From Bacteroides sp. (GTDB lineage Bacteria > Bacteroidota > Bacteroidia > Bacteroidales > Bacteroidaceae): DNA of 64,000 bases. Numbering within the stretch: the first letter of the stretch is position 1; each line of letters begins with the position of its first letter. Where the stretch lies: contig DXWV01000101.1 in NCBI GenBank assembly GCA_019416685.1, positions 1 to 64,000 of the forward strand. Direction: 5' to 3'. Of the stretch, positions 27,380 to 37,750 are shown piece after piece. Under the pieces are notes generated by a model. It did not search any database. It was not told where the DNA came from and saw only the letters and a list, made by a program, of their open reading frames with translations. Both the position numbers and the translations under genes were made by a program.

Positions 27380-30300
27380 ATGAAAAACATATGTATAATT
27401 GGCAAAAACAGTTGCCAATTAAATAAATTTATGAAAATCGGTCTTATAACTTTCTTAGCCACCACGTGCATAATCATCGACTCATTTGCAAACAGTAGCT
27501 ATGCCCAGGCAACACATATTTCTATAGATGTTGAAAACACGACTTTAAAAGAAGTATTCAGAGAAATAGAAAGAAATAGTGAATTTGTAATTTTCTACTT
27601 AGAAGAAGACGTAGATTCCAATAGAAAAGTATCCTTAAAAGTCAAGAACCAGACAGTAGACAAAGTTCTTGACAAAGTATTAGCAAAAACCAATAATTCT
27701 TATCTGATAGACGACAAGCAAATCTTCATTACCAAAAAGGAGAAAATGGCTTCTCCGGGTATTCCGGCCGTCACTCAACAAAAGGTAACTGTGAAAGGAG
27801 TGGTATCAGATATAAACGGAGAAAAGCTACCCGGCGCTACCGTTGTAGTAGAAGGTACTCCCAGAGGGGCTATTACGGATATTGACGGCACTTACACTAT
27901 CGATGTAAATAAGAATGAGAAACTAACTTTTTCTTATCTTGGAATGGCGAGCCAGACAATTACTGTCGGAGATAAAAAGGTCATCAATGTAACGCTGAAA
28001 GAAAAGGAAGATATGCTGGAAGAAGTAACAATCGTTGCTTTCGGAAAGCAAAAAAAGGAGAGTGTAATCTCCTCCATTCAGACAGTACATGTCAAAGACC
28101 TGCGAGTTCCCTCCAGCAACTTGACAACAGCCCTTTCAGGACGTATAGCCGGAGTTATTTCTTATCAGACGAGTGGTGAACCGGGACAGGACAATGCAGA
28201 ATTCTTTATCCGCGGTGTAACCTCTTTCGGCGCAGGAAAGGTAGACCCGCTTATCCTGATTGACAATGTGGAAGTATCTTCCAATGACCTGTCACGGCTG
28301 CATCCGGACGATATTCAAAGTTTCTCTATTCTGAAAGATGCTACGGCAACTGCTTTATACGGTGCTCGTGGTGCAAATGGTGTAATCCTCGTTACAACCA
28401 AGGAAGGAAAAGAAGGGAAAATAAAAGTCTCCTTCCGTGTGGAAAATTCTTTTTCTTCACCCACCAAGAAAATAGAGATGGCAGACCCGATCACTTATAT
28501 GCGGCTTGCCAACGAAGCAGTAACCGCCCGAAACCCTTTGGCTCCGATACCTTATTCAAACAGCAAAATCGATAACACCATCCGGGGAACAAATGAATAT
28601 GCATATCCGGCAGTAGACTGGATGAAGATGCTGACAAAAGACGTAGCTATCAATCAAAGAGCCAATCTGAATATTTCGGGAGGTGGTAAAGTAGCCCGGT
28701 ATTACATTGCAGGCTCTTTTTCTCAGGACAATGGTATTCTGAAAGTAGACAAACGCAATAACTTTAACAATAATATCAATCTGAAAAAGTATCTGATCCG
28801 CTCTAATATAAATATCAATCTGACCAAAACGACTGAAGCAATCGTTCGTGTACATGGTACTTTCGATGATTACTCGGGTCCTATCAGAGGAGGTAGCGAA
28901 ATGTACAAAAACATCTTGAATGTAAGCCCCGTACGTTTCCCTGCTTATTACGAACCGGATAAGACCTATGCCGGTACTACTCACATCCTGTTTGGTGGTA
29001 ATGAGGGCGTACAATATATGAATCCTTATGCCGAAATGGTAAAAGGCTACAAGCAGGAAAGCAAAACAGTAATGATGGCCCAGATGGAACTGAAACAGGA
29101 CTTTGGAAAATGGGTAAAAGGATTAACAGGCCGCTTGCTGGGTAATACAATCCGTACTTCCGGTTTCGACGTGACAAGAGCATACAGCCCGTTTTATTAC
29201 GAATCAACCTATGACAGACTTACAGATAGCTATACCCTGACAGAGTTAAATCCGGACACAGGTGAAGAATTTATTAGTTATAATCCGGGTAGCAAAACAG
29301 TTATCAGTTCATTCTATGGAGAAGCTTCTCTTGCTTACAATCGCGATTTTAAAAAGAATGCAGTAAGTGGTATGTTAGTAGCCATTGCACGTAACTCACT
29401 GACAGGTAATGCTTCCAGTCTTTCCGAGTCTTTACAGAAAAGAAACCTGGGATTATCAGGACGTTTTACCTATGCATACGACTCCCGTTACATGGCAGAG
29501 TTCAACTTTGGATATAACGGTTCAGAGAAGTTTGACAAGGGCCACCGCTGGGGATTTTTTCCTTCATTCGGACTCGGATGGTCTATCTCCAATGAAGACT
29601 TTTGGACGGATGATCTGAAAAAAGTTGTATCCAAACTCAAGCTACGCGCCACATACGGTCTGGTAGGTAATGACGAAATCGGAAAAGAGAGTCAACGTTT
29701 CTTCTATCTTTCACAAGTAACCATAGGTGGTGGAGATAGCTTTAGTACCGGATACGAATTTAATGGAAGAACCCGTAAAGGCGTAAAAATCAGTAATTAT
29801 CCTAACTCCGAAATCGGATGGGAAATAGCTTATAAAACGAATCTTGGTGTTGAACTCGGACTGTTTGACGGAAAGGTAGATATCATGGCTGACTTTTTCA
29901 AAGAGCGCCGTACCAACATTCTCCAGTCCAGAGAAGATATTTCCACTTCAATGGGACTATGGGCTACTCCGGATGTAAATGTAGGAGAAGCGAATGGCAA
30001 GGGTGTTGATATATCAATAGATTACAATCACTCTTTCCATAAAGATTTGTGGATGGTAGGACGAGCTAACTTTACATATGCCAAATCTACCTATCGCTTC
30101 TATGAAGAGCCCGACTATAGTGCCATTCCCTGGAAATCCAAAATAGGCATGCCTATTTCACAAAAATGGGGATATGTGGCCGAAAGACTTTTCATTGATG
30201 ATGCAGATGTACAGAACTCTCCCCGACAGGACTTCGGTGAATATCTGGCAGGTGACATCAAATACAAAGACATCAACAATGACGGTGTTATCAATGAAAT

Positions 30301-30832
30301 AGATATGGTACCCATCGGATATCCTACCACACCGGAAATCAACTACGGATTCGGACTTTCCTTCGGATACAAAAACTTCGACCTCTCCGTATTTTTTCAA
30401 GGTTCCGCCCGTTCTTCATTCTGGATAGAGGCAGATAAAATGTCTCCATTCAATCAGTCGACAGCCAACGGAAGAGTGATCGAAACCGGACTGGCCAAAT
30501 TCATTGCAGATGATCACTGGTCATTGACTTCGCAGAACCCCAAAGCATACTGGCCAAGATTATCAAACACACTTATTGCCAACAACAACCAACGTAGCAC
30601 TCAATTTATGCAGGATGGTAGTTTTCTTCGCTTTAAAAGTGCGGAAATAGGTTATACACTACCCAAAAGTTTTACGAACAAAATGAGGCTGACCACCTGC
30701 CGTTTTTACGCAAGCGGTACCAATCTTTTATTATTCAGTAAATTCAAGCTATGGGATGTAGAAATGGGCGGTAATGGATTAGGCTATCCCATTCAGCGTG
30801 TTATTAATTTAGGACTCAATCTTTCATTCTAA
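27380..30832 (+). CDS. SusC/RagA-family TonB-dependent receptor with STN signalling domain (second PUL)
   Basis: 1150 residues. A long signal region (1-43, ending SSYAQ), STN domain about 44-112, carboxypeptidase-regulatory-like domain about 136-210 (KGVVSDINGEKLPGATVVVEG), the family motif in variant form EEVTIVAFGKQKKES near 214, plug, and barrel ending NLSF. The STN domain again couples transport to the upstream FecR/sigma pair. The variant plug motif and the early GEPGQDNAEFFIRG segment place it in a different SusC subgroup from the receptor at 8066, in line with a different substrate. It is 14 bases from its SusD partner. Confidence 0.95.
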   Translation: MKNICIIGKNSCQLNKFMKIGLITFLATTCIIIDSFANSSYAQATHISIDVENTTLKEVFREIERNSEFVIFYLEEDVDSNRKVSLKVKNQTVDKVLDKVLAKTNNSYLIDDKQIFITKKEKMASPGIPAVTQQKVTVKGVVSDINGEKLPGATVVVEGTPRGAITDIDGTYTIDVNKNEKLTFSYLGMASQTITVGDKKVINVTLKEKEDMLEEVTIVAFGKQKKESVISSIQTVHVKDLRVPSSNLTTALSGRIAGVISYQTSGEPGQDNAEFFIRGVTSFGAGKVDPLILIDNVEVSSNDLSRLHPDDIQSFSILKDATATALYGARGANGVILVTTKEGKEGKIKVSFRVENSFSSPTKKIEMADPITYMRLANEAVTARNPLAPIPYSNSKIDNTIRGTNEYAYPAVDWMKMLTKDVAINQRANLNISGGGKVARYYIAGSFSQDNGILKVDKRNNFNNNINLKKYLIRSNININLTKTTEAIVRVHGTFDDYSGPIRGGSEMYKNILNVSPVRFPAYYEPDKTYAGTTHILFGGNEGVQYMNPYAEMVKGYKQESKTVMMAQMELKQDFGKWVKGLTGRLLGNTIRTSGFDVTRAYSPFYYESTYDRLTDSYTLTELNPDTGEEFISYNPGSKTVISSFYGEASLAYNRDFKKNAVSGMLVAIARNSLTGNASSLSESLQKRNLGLSGRFTYAYDSRYMAEFNFGYNGSEKFDKGHRWGFFPSFGLGWSISNEDFWTDDLKKVVSKLKLRATYGLVGNDEIGKESQRFFYLSQVTIGGGDSFSTGYEFNGRTRKGVKISNYPNSEIGWEIAYKTNLGVELGLFDGKVDIMADFFKERRTNILQSREDISTSMGLWATPDVNVGEANGKGVDISIDYNHSFHKDLWMVGRANFTYAKSTYRFYEEPDYSAIPWKSKIGMPISQKWGYVAERLFIDDADVQNSPRQDFGEYLAGDIKYKDINNDGVINEIDMVPIGYPTTPEINYGFGLSFGYKNFDLSVFFQGSARSSFWIEADKMSPFNQSTANGRVIETGLAKFIADDHWSLTSQNPKAYWPRLSNTLIANNNQRSTQFMQDGSFLRFKSAEIGYTLPKSFTNKMRLTTCRFYASGTNLLLFSKFKLWDVEMGGNGLGYPIQRVINLGLNLSF

Positions 30833-30846
30833 AAAACATATACATT

Positions 30847-32784
30847 ATGAAAACATATCTGACAGTTTTAAAACCTCTTATCCTGATACTCTGCATTTCA
30901 CTGGCATCCTGTCAGGAATATCTAAATGTAGTTCCGGACAATATCCCCACAGTAGATCATGCATTCAAAAACCGGCACGAAGCAGAAGGGTTCCTCTATG
31001 GCTGTTTCTCTTTTCTCCCTTCATTTGCCGATGCCGGTTCCAATCCCGCATTGTTGGGCGGAGATGAGGTGTGGTATATTGATCCTGTAACCGGTATGAG
31101 CCCTCGTCTTTGGTATATTGCCCGTGGCGATCAAGGGACCAATGCTCCTTTGGCAAACTATTGGGGCAGCAAACAGAATGGCGATGATCTGAAAGGAGGT
31201 AAAGCAATATTCACAGCATTGAGCGATTGTAATATCTTTCTTGAAAACATTCACAAACCTTACGATCTGACAGAGGAAGAACGAACCAGATGGGTTGCAG
31301 AAGTAAAATTCTTAAAAGCATTCTATCATTTCTGGCTTTTCCGCATGTACGGACCTATCCCATTAATCAAGGAAAACCTGCCTATCAGTTCCACGTCCGA
31401 AGAAGTACAAAGATACCGGGAACCGGTAGACGAAGTAGTAAGCTATATCTCATCTTTACTGGACGAAGCAGCCAGAGATCTTCCGTTACAAATAGAAGAT
31501 CTGATGAATGACCTGGGAAGACCCACTCAACCAATAGCACTGGCTGTAAAAGCACAACTCCTGACGTTAGCTGCCAGCCCTCTTTTTAATGGTAACCCCG
31601 ACTATGCAGATATCACTGACAACAGAGGAATCCATCTTTTCCCGCAAAATTACAGTGCAGACAAATGGAAAACAGCGGCAGATGCACTCAAAACCGCCAT
31701 TGATGCAGCACACGAAGCCGGTCATGATTTATTTGATTTCAAACAGACAAACTATGCAAGTAAGCTGAATGAGAAAACCATTCTGGCCATGCAGGTAAGA
31801 GGAGCTGCCACAGAAAGATGGAATAAAGAAATCATCTGGGGCGATTCCAACTCAAACACAGACAACCTGCAACGTGCATGCCATCCCATCTTCATGAGCG
31901 GACAGGGTACAGGCGGTTTACGAAAATGCTATGCTCCTCCTTTGAGAATAGTCGAACAGTTTTATACAGAAAACGGAGTACCCATTGAAGAAGATAAAGA
32001 CTGGGTAGGAGTAGACCCAATGGGATTAAAAACAGCATCAGCCAGCGATAAACTGTATATCCAAGAAGGATTTGAAACAATCAATCTTCATTTCAAAAGA
32101 GAAGCTCGCTTTTATGGTTCTATCATTTTCGATGGTGGCACATTCTATGGCAACAGCAGAACTATAGCAGATGATAACCTCTGGGTTACCCAGCTGAAAT
32201 TTGGGAATATCGGTGGAGGTAATACTCCTTCAGACAGACATTCCAGTACTGGTTATCTGTGTAAAAAAATGATCCATTATTTATCATCCGTACCTGATAA
32301 CAGCGATCAGTTTACCCAACACAGATATGCTTTCCCTATCATACGCCTGGCCGATCTCTACTTAATGTATGCCGAAGCACTAAACGAATGGAAAGCAGCC
32401 CCGGATCAGGATGTATATGAATACATCGATAAGGTGAGAGCAAGAACCGGACTGGAAGGTGTGGTAAAAAGCTGGCAGGAACATTCACTGACTCCGGATA
32501 AACCGGAAAACAAAGAAGGTATGAGAGAAATTATACGCAGAGAACGTATGAACGAGCTGGCTTTCGAAGGCGTTCGCTTCTGGGACCTGAAACGATGGAA
32601 ACTGGCAGAAACATACCTCAACAAACCGATACGTGGTCTTAACATTATGGGCGAAACAGCACAGGATTTCTATCAGGTGAAAACTGTCTATCAATTGAAA
32701 TATACAAAGAAAGATTACCTATGGCCCATCAAACAAAGTGTTTTGTTAAGAAACAAAAACCTGGTACAAAACTTAAACTGGTAA
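30847..32784 (+). CDS. SusD/RagB-family outer-membrane lipoprotein (second PUL)
   Basis: 645 residues, at the long end for the family. Lipoprotein signal with LASC and Cys22, mature start QEYLNVVPDN. TPR-like part WVAEVKFLKAFYHFWLFRMYGPIPL near 155, and the C-terminal family block YAFPIIRLADLYLMYAEALNEW, VRARTGLEGV, IRRERMNELAFEGVRFWDLKRW, and YLWPIKQSVLLRNKNLVQNLNW. It captures glycan at the surface for the SusC barrel encoded just upstream. Confidence 0.95.
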   Translation: MKTYLTVLKPLILILCISLASCQEYLNVVPDNIPTVDHAFKNRHEAEGFLYGCFSFLPSFADAGSNPALLGGDEVWYIDPVTGMSPRLWYIARGDQGTNAPLANYWGSKQNGDDLKGGKAIFTALSDCNIFLENIHKPYDLTEEERTRWVAEVKFLKAFYHFWLFRMYGPIPLIKENLPISSTSEEVQRYREPVDEVVSYISSLLDEAARDLPLQIEDLMNDLGRPTQPIALAVKAQLLTLAASPLFNGNPDYADITDNRGIHLFPQNYSADKWKTAADALKTAIDAAHEAGHDLFDFKQTNYASKLNEKTILAMQVRGAATERWNKEIIWGDSNSNTDNLQRACHPIFMSGQGTGGLRKCYAPPLRIVEQFYTENGVPIEEDKDWVGVDPMGLKTASASDKLYIQEGFETINLHFKREARFYGSIIFDGGTFYGNSRTIADDNLWVTQLKFGNIGGGNTPSDRHSSTGYLCKKMIHYLSSVPDNSDQFTQHRYAFPIIRLADLYLMYAEALNEWKAAPDQDVYEYIDKVRARTGLEGVVKSWQEHSLTPDKPENKEGMREIIRRERMNELAFEGVRFWDLKRWKLAETYLNKPIRGLNIMGETAQDFYQVKTVYQLKYTKKDYLWPIKQSVLLRNKNLVQNLNW

Positions 32785-32822
32785 TTGTAAATAGATTAGT
32801 AACAGTTTAATAATAAAACAAA

Positions 32823-34169
32823 ATGAAAAAAAATTATATAGCATACATATTATTAACAGCCTCCCTATTGTGGAGCTGTTCGGAAATAAAAGACTGGCAG
32901 GACGAAAAAGACAATATTCCTCCTAAAAGTGTAACAGACGTAGTGGTAGAGAATATAAACGGTGGTGCAAGAATCACTTATAAGCTGCCCGATGACCCCG
33001 ATCTTCTGGCTGTAAAAGCAGTGTATTACTATAAAAAAGGACAAGACTTGAAGGAAGCGTATTCATCTGCATTCAATAATACGATTTCACTGGAAGGATT
33101 TCCCGATGTAGACGAGCGTACCGTACAATTATTTGCGATTGATAAGAGCATGAATCACTCTGATCCTGTAGAAGTACAGATCAAACCTCTCCTTCCTCCG
33201 GTAGAAATGATTCGTAAATCATTAAAAGTAAACCCTACATTCGGCGGAGTTTATATGCTATGGGAAAATGCACAGGAAGATGAGATATCTATCACTCTTT
33301 ACAGAAAAGATGCTAAAGGTGACATGGTATTCTATGATGCTTATTACAGTAAATCCAAAGAGGGTAAATATACATTCAGAGGATTGGAAAATACGGAACA
33401 GGATTTCTATTTTGAGATTAAGGACAAATGGGGAAATTATTCAGCTCCCCTGGATACCATACTGACTCCTTTGTTTGAGGAAGAGATCGTTGGACGTAAC
33501 AACAGTGGTGACATCTGGCAAAGATGGGGATGGGACGATAAATCTTGTATCTACAGAGGCGACATCGTAGGACAAGAAGCCGCCGCCAACCGTCAGTTCC
33601 GCCTGATTCATGATGGTAATACCTGGAACAATTCTACCTGGTGGCACACCAAAGGCAACAAATTGTCCGACTTCATAGAATGGCCTAATACCGAATACAC
33701 GGTAATGCCTCTGTACTTTACCATTGATATGGGTAAAAAAGCGTCGTATAGCCGGCTCAGGTACTGGATGAGAAGCCGTACCCCCATCTTCTCTGCACAA
33801 ACATTTACAAGTTTCGAAGTATGGGGAACCAACGAACCCAAATCTCTCAGTCTGATAGGAGACGGAAGTAAAGAAGACAATCTGAAATACTGGACAGAAT
33901 GGCCGGAAGTGAATGGTACCGATGAATGGAAAAACGACTGGGAAAAACTGGCAGACTTCAAACTAACTTTGCCTTCAGGAACTACAGATCCTAACGCATT
34001 AACCAATGAAGACATCGAATTTGTGAAAGCCGGATTCGAAGTAGAAATGGACCCACAATATGCTAATGAACCCTTCCGTTACATTCGTTTTGTGGTTCGT
34101 GAATGCAGAGAACCCAGTGCCCAGATTCAGTTAAGTGAACTTAAATTCTGGGGAGCATATAAAGAATAA
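32823..34169 (+). CDS. DUF4959/DUF5126/DUF5000-type surface glycan-binding lipoprotein
   Basis: 448 residues. Lipoprotein signal with LWSC and Cys19. An N-terminal fibronectin-like part begins EIKDWQDEKDNIPPKSVTDV (DUF4959 pattern, about 20-115), a second beta domain follows (about 120-215, DUF5126-like), and the C-terminal half (about 235-448) is a discoidin-like DUF5000 domain (FTIDMGKKASYSRLRYW, FEVWGTNEP, FRYIRFVVRECREPSAQIQLSELKFWG). Proteins of this layout follow SusD in many PULs and act as extra surface glycan-binding proteins. It has no catalytic motif. It is the fourth product of the operon. Confidence 0.85.
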   Translation: MKKNYIAYILLTASLLWSCSEIKDWQDEKDNIPPKSVTDVVVENINGGARITYKLPDDPDLLAVKAVYYYKKGQDLKEAYSSAFNNTISLEGFPDVDERTVQLFAIDKSMNHSDPVEVQIKPLLPPVEMIRKSLKVNPTFGGVYMLWENAQEDEISITLYRKDAKGDMVFYDAYYSKSKEGKYTFRGLENTEQDFYFEIKDKWGNYSAPLDTILTPLFEEEIVGRNNSGDIWQRWGWDDKSCIYRGDIVGQEAAANRQFRLIHDGNTWNNSTWWHTKGNKLSDFIEWPNTEYTVMPLYFTIDMGKKASYSRLRYWMRSRTPIFSAQTFTSFEVWGTNEPKSLSLIGDGSKEDNLKYWTEWPEVNGTDEWKNDWEKLADFKLTLPSGTTDPNALTNEDIEFVKAGFEVEMDPQYANEPFRYIRFVVRECREPSAQIQLSELKFWGAYKE

Positions 34170-34204
34170 TTATAGAAAAGTATGCTAAAACGATAATGGA
34201 CTGA

Positions 34205-34277
34205 AACGCAGATTAACCCGGATTTTCGCAAAGTAAATAAAAGTTTTAATCTGCACCAATTTGCGTTAATCTGCGTT
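34205..34277. repeat. REP-like palindromic element, copy 1
   Basis: AACGCAGATTAA (34205-34216) and TTAATCTGCGTT (34266-34277) form a 12-bp inverted repeat around a 49-base centre that holds a further TTAATCTGC. A closely related element lies at 63272-63363. It fills the gap between the surface lipoprotein and GH105 genes. Confidence 0.8.
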
Positions 34278-34318
34278 CTATTGAACTAATTCATGTCTTA
34301 TCAAGTATATCAAAGTAA

Positions 34319-35428
34319 ATGTCGACAAAAGTACTGTATATCATTATCTTTACTATATTTGCATCAACCTCTGTGGCGCAAAATAGTAACCTGAAGAAAT
34401 TTCCCAAAGGTTATACTCCGGAAGAGGTAGGAACCAAGGTTGCCAACCGCTTCTTAGCCGGTAAGCATATGTTACATGGTGGTAAATGGATACATTATGC
34501 CGAAGTATGTACCTGGTACGGAGCAGTGCGTTTTGCCAGCGAAAGCAAGAATAAAGAGTTATCCAGGCAATTACAAGAACGTTTTGCCTATTTGTGTACA
34601 GCAGAAAGAGATTTCCTGCCTATTAAAAATCATGTCGATTTGAACATGTTCGGATGTCTTCCTCTGGAATTCTATCTGATAACAAAAAAGATGCAATATC
34701 TGGATTGGGGAATTTCTTATGCCGATACACAATGGGAGCTACCTGCGGAAGCCTCCATTGAAGAAAAAAGATGGGCCGACAAAGGACTTAGCTGGCAAAC
34801 CCGCTTGTGGATAGATGATATGTATATGATAACCATCTTACAATCGCAAGCCTACAGAGCAACGGGCAACCGGAAATATATCGACCGGACCGCACGTTCA
34901 ATGGCCGTCTACCTGGACGAATTGCAACGCCCTAACGGGCTGTTTTATCATGCCCCGGATGTTCCTTTCTTTTGGGGAAGAGGCAATGGATGGATGGCAG
35001 CAGGTATGGCCGAACTGTTAAAAGTATTGCCAAAAGACAACCCGGATCGTCCGCGTATCCTACAAGGGTATCTCGATATGATGAAAAGTTTAAAACAATA
35101 TCAGACAGAAAACGGTATGTGGAATCAGTTGATAGACGCCCCCGATTGCTGGAACGAGACTTCCGGAACAGCGATGTTTACCTACGCCATGATCACAGGT
35201 GTAAAGCAAGGCTGGCTGAAAGCCCGGGAATATGCTCCCGCAGTTCGTAAAGCATGGCTATCACTGGTATCTTATATCAATGAAGCCGGAGATGTAACAG
35301 AGGTATGTTCGGGCACCAATAAGAAAAACAACCGGCAATACTATTATGACCGTCCCAGAAAAACAGGAGATTATCATGGACAGGCACCCGTACTGTGGTG
35401 CGCTTTCGCATTAATAGAAAACAAATAA
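34319..35428 (+). CDS. Glycoside hydrolase family 105 (unsaturated rhamnogalacturonyl hydrolase-like)
   Basis: 369 residues, normal length. Signal peptide about 1-20 (STSVAQN). The alpha/alpha-barrel has KWIHYAEVCTWYGAV, LWIDDMYMITILQSQAY with Asp166/Asp167 in the place of the catalytic Asp of YteR-type enzymes, FYHAPDVPFFWGRGNGWMAAGMAELL, and DYHGQAPVLWCAFALIE at the end. GH88/GH105 enzymes remove unsaturated uronic acid from the end of oligosaccharides made by a lyase. No polysaccharide lyase is seen in this locus, so the substrate would need a lyase elsewhere, or the enzyme acts on a related uronic-acid-capped glycan. A REP-like element precedes it. Confidence 0.85.
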   Translation: MSTKVLYIIIFTIFASTSVAQNSNLKKFPKGYTPEEVGTKVANRFLAGKHMLHGGKWIHYAEVCTWYGAVRFASESKNKELSRQLQERFAYLCTAERDFLPIKNHVDLNMFGCLPLEFYLITKKMQYLDWGISYADTQWELPAEASIEEKRWADKGLSWQTRLWIDDMYMITILQSQAYRATGNRKYIDRTARSMAVYLDELQRPNGLFYHAPDVPFFWGRGNGWMAAGMAELLKVLPKDNPDRPRILQGYLDMMKSLKQYQTENGMWNQLIDAPDCWNETSGTAMFTYAMITGVKQGWLKAREYAPAVRKAWLSLVSYINEAGDVTEVCSGTNKKNNRQYYYDRPRKTGDYHGQAPVLWCAFALIENK

Positions 35429-35433
35429 CAGAT

Positions 35434-37719
35434 ATGAAATTATATTTAAGTTTACTATGTACACTACTGCTATCCGGCTGTTCTATGACGCGGAATGAGA
35501 AATATGCAGACTACGTTAACCCCATCATTGGTACAGACATACAAAGACATGCACGGGGTGATAAAGCACCATCAGAGGAGAAAGGACAAACCATGCCGGC
35601 AGTAGGTGTACCCAACGGAATGACCAACTGGGTACCACAGACACTGGAAGGAGAGCATAAATGCAATCCCCCTTACTATTATTACCACGACGAGATACAA
35701 GGATTCCGTGCCAGCCATTGGATCAGTGGTTCATGTACACAGGACTATGGCAGTGTAACAATTATGCCTGTCACCGGTGAATTAAAAACAAATGCCAGAG
35801 CGCGCGCTTCCCAATTTAGCCATGATGAAGAAACAGCAAAGCCTTACTATTATCAGGTGATGCTGAAAGATTACCTGATTCATGCCGAACTTACAGGTTT
35901 GTCTCACGCAGGAATCATGCGTTTTAGTTTTCAATCGGATAAAGATCGTTATATCACCATAGAGCCTAATAGTGACAAACAACAGGGATATCTGAAAATT
36001 GATGCAAAGAACAGGGAAATAACAGGTTATAACCCCGCCTACAGAATCTATCAGGGAAGTGGAAAGAATGCCGGATTCAGCGGATATTTCGTCATCCGGA
36101 TTGAAGAAGACTTCGACTCTTTCGGAACATGGAAAGACAGTGAAGTTACAACGGGAGAAACAGAAATAAAAGGGAACAAAAACAGGGTAGGAGCCTGGAT
36201 TAAACTCGCTCCTGAAAAAGGGAACAGTGTGCAGATAAAAGTAGGCACTTCTTTCACCAGTATTGAAAATGCCCGTAAGAATCTGGAAGCGGAGATTCCC
36301 GGATGGGACTTTGAGAAAGTAAAGCAACAATCGGCTGCCAGCTGGGAGAAAGCATTGAGCCAAATAGCTGTAAAAAGTAGCGATGAGAAGAAAAAGATTC
36401 AATTTTATACCGCTCTTTACAATGCCCGTATGCTGCCCCGTACTTTCAGTGATGCAGAAGGTTATTATCCCGGTTTCTCCGAAAACTACACCATCCATCA
36501 AGCCAAAGATTTCACCTATTATTGCGATTTCTCCATGTGGGATATCTACAGAGCCGTATTACCTCTCTACTCCATTCTTAGCCCGTCTATCACAGGAGAT
36601 CTCTCTAAATCTTTCATCATAAAAGGACAACAAGGCGGATGGTTGCCTATCTTTCCGCTATGGAATAACTATACGGCAGCCATGATCGGTGATCACGGAA
36701 TAGCCATGATGGGAGATGCCATTCTGAAAGAGGTTCCGGGCTTCGACTATGAGGAAGCCTACCAGCTCATGCGCAAAAATGCATTTGAAGTCAATACAGA
36801 CCGAAAAAGTTATGTAGAAGGTAAAGGACGCCGGGGACTGGAATCCTATCTTCAATACAACTATATCCCATTGGAAGATAATGTATGGGATGCATTCCAT
36901 AAAAGAGAACAAGTATCCAGAACACTGGAATATGCCTATGATGACTTTGTTTTGGCACAAGTAGCAAGGAAGCTGGGAAAAACTGATGACTACAGAACAT
37001 TGGTAAAAAGGGCCATGAACTATAAAAACGTTATCGATCCGGAAACCGGCTATGCACGGGGACGTTATGCAAACGGAGAATGGATCGAACCTTTTGAGTT
37101 CGATAAATTTGTAGATTATATATGCGAAGGAACACCTTACCATTACACCTGGTATGTTCCCCATGACGTAAACGGACTGATGAAACACATCGGTAAAGAA
37201 CGTTTCCGGACACGTCTCGATACCTTCTTTGAAAAGGATTATTACTGGCACGGCAATGAACCGGGACATCACATTCCCTACCTTTTTGCTTTGGCAGGTG
37301 AAGCCTGGAAAACTCAGAAATGGGTACACAGCATATTGAATAGAGAATATTATCCTACGCCCGATGGCCTGAGCGGTAACGACGATGCCGGACAAATGTC
37401 CGCATGGTTAGTGTTCAGTATGGTTGGATTTTATCCGGTATGTCCCGGTATGCCGTATTACGTCATTGGCAGTCCGGGCTTTGAAGAGAGTATCATCACG
37501 CTGGAGAATGGAAAAAAATTCAAGGTAGAGGCCAAAGGATATACAGAGGAAAACATCTATATCCAGTCGGCAACCTTGAACGGACAGCCTTACAACAAAT
37601 GCTATATCCTGCATGAAGACATACTGAAAGGGGGTACTCTATCTTTCGTCATGGGAAATACTCCCAACAAGCAATGGGCATCCGGTGCCGATGCAATGCC
37701 TTACGTTACAACAGAATAA
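35434..37719 (+). CDS. Glycoside hydrolase family 92 alpha-mannosidase-like lipoprotein
   Basis: 761 residues from ATG 35434, five bases after the GH105 stop. A GTG at 35395 is in frame but would spoil the signal peptide. Lipoprotein signal with LSGC and Cys16. N-terminal sandwich domain begins YVNPIIGTD. The barrel has TFSDAEGYYPGF, DFSMWDIYRAVLPLYSIL, GNEPGHHIPYLF (from about residue 607) and GNDDAGQMSAWLVFSMVGFYPVCPG (from about 648), the classical GH92 signatures with calcium-site Asn/Glu and catalytic Asp650/Asp651. These are exo-acting calcium-dependent alpha-mannosidases, mostly on host or fungal mannose-bearing glycans. The linkage cannot be read directly. Confidence 0.92.
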   Translation: MKLYLSLLCTLLLSGCSMTRNEKYADYVNPIIGTDIQRHARGDKAPSEEKGQTMPAVGVPNGMTNWVPQTLEGEHKCNPPYYYYHDEIQGFRASHWISGSCTQDYGSVTIMPVTGELKTNARARASQFSHDEETAKPYYYQVMLKDYLIHAELTGLSHAGIMRFSFQSDKDRYITIEPNSDKQQGYLKIDAKNREITGYNPAYRIYQGSGKNAGFSGYFVIRIEEDFDSFGTWKDSEVTTGETEIKGNKNRVGAWIKLAPEKGNSVQIKVGTSFTSIENARKNLEAEIPGWDFEKVKQQSAASWEKALSQIAVKSSDEKKKIQFYTALYNARMLPRTFSDAEGYYPGFSENYTIHQAKDFTYYCDFSMWDIYRAVLPLYSILSPSITGDLSKSFIIKGQQGGWLPIFPLWNNYTAAMIGDHGIAMMGDAILKEVPGFDYEEAYQLMRKNAFEVNTDRKSYVEGKGRRGLESYLQYNYIPLEDNVWDAFHKREQVSRTLEYAYDDFVLAQVARKLGKTDDYRTLVKRAMNYKNVIDPETGYARGRYANGEWIEPFEFDKFVDYICEGTPYHYTWYVPHDVNGLMKHIGKERFRTRLDTFFEKDYYWHGNEPGHHIPYLFALAGEAWKTQKWVHSILNREYYPTPDGLSGNDDAGQMSAWLVFSMVGFYPVCPGMPYYVIGSPGFEESIITLENGKKFKVEAKGYTEENIYIQSATLNGQPYNKCYILHEDILKGGTLSFVMGNTPNKQWASGADAMPYVTTE

Positions 37720-37750
37720 GACACAATTAATATAAATACAAATCAAAATT

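Noticed and set aside
36658..37395. 245-residue minus-strand ORF inside GH92
   Set aside because: Antisense shadow of a strongly conserved GH92 region; composition is not protein-like.
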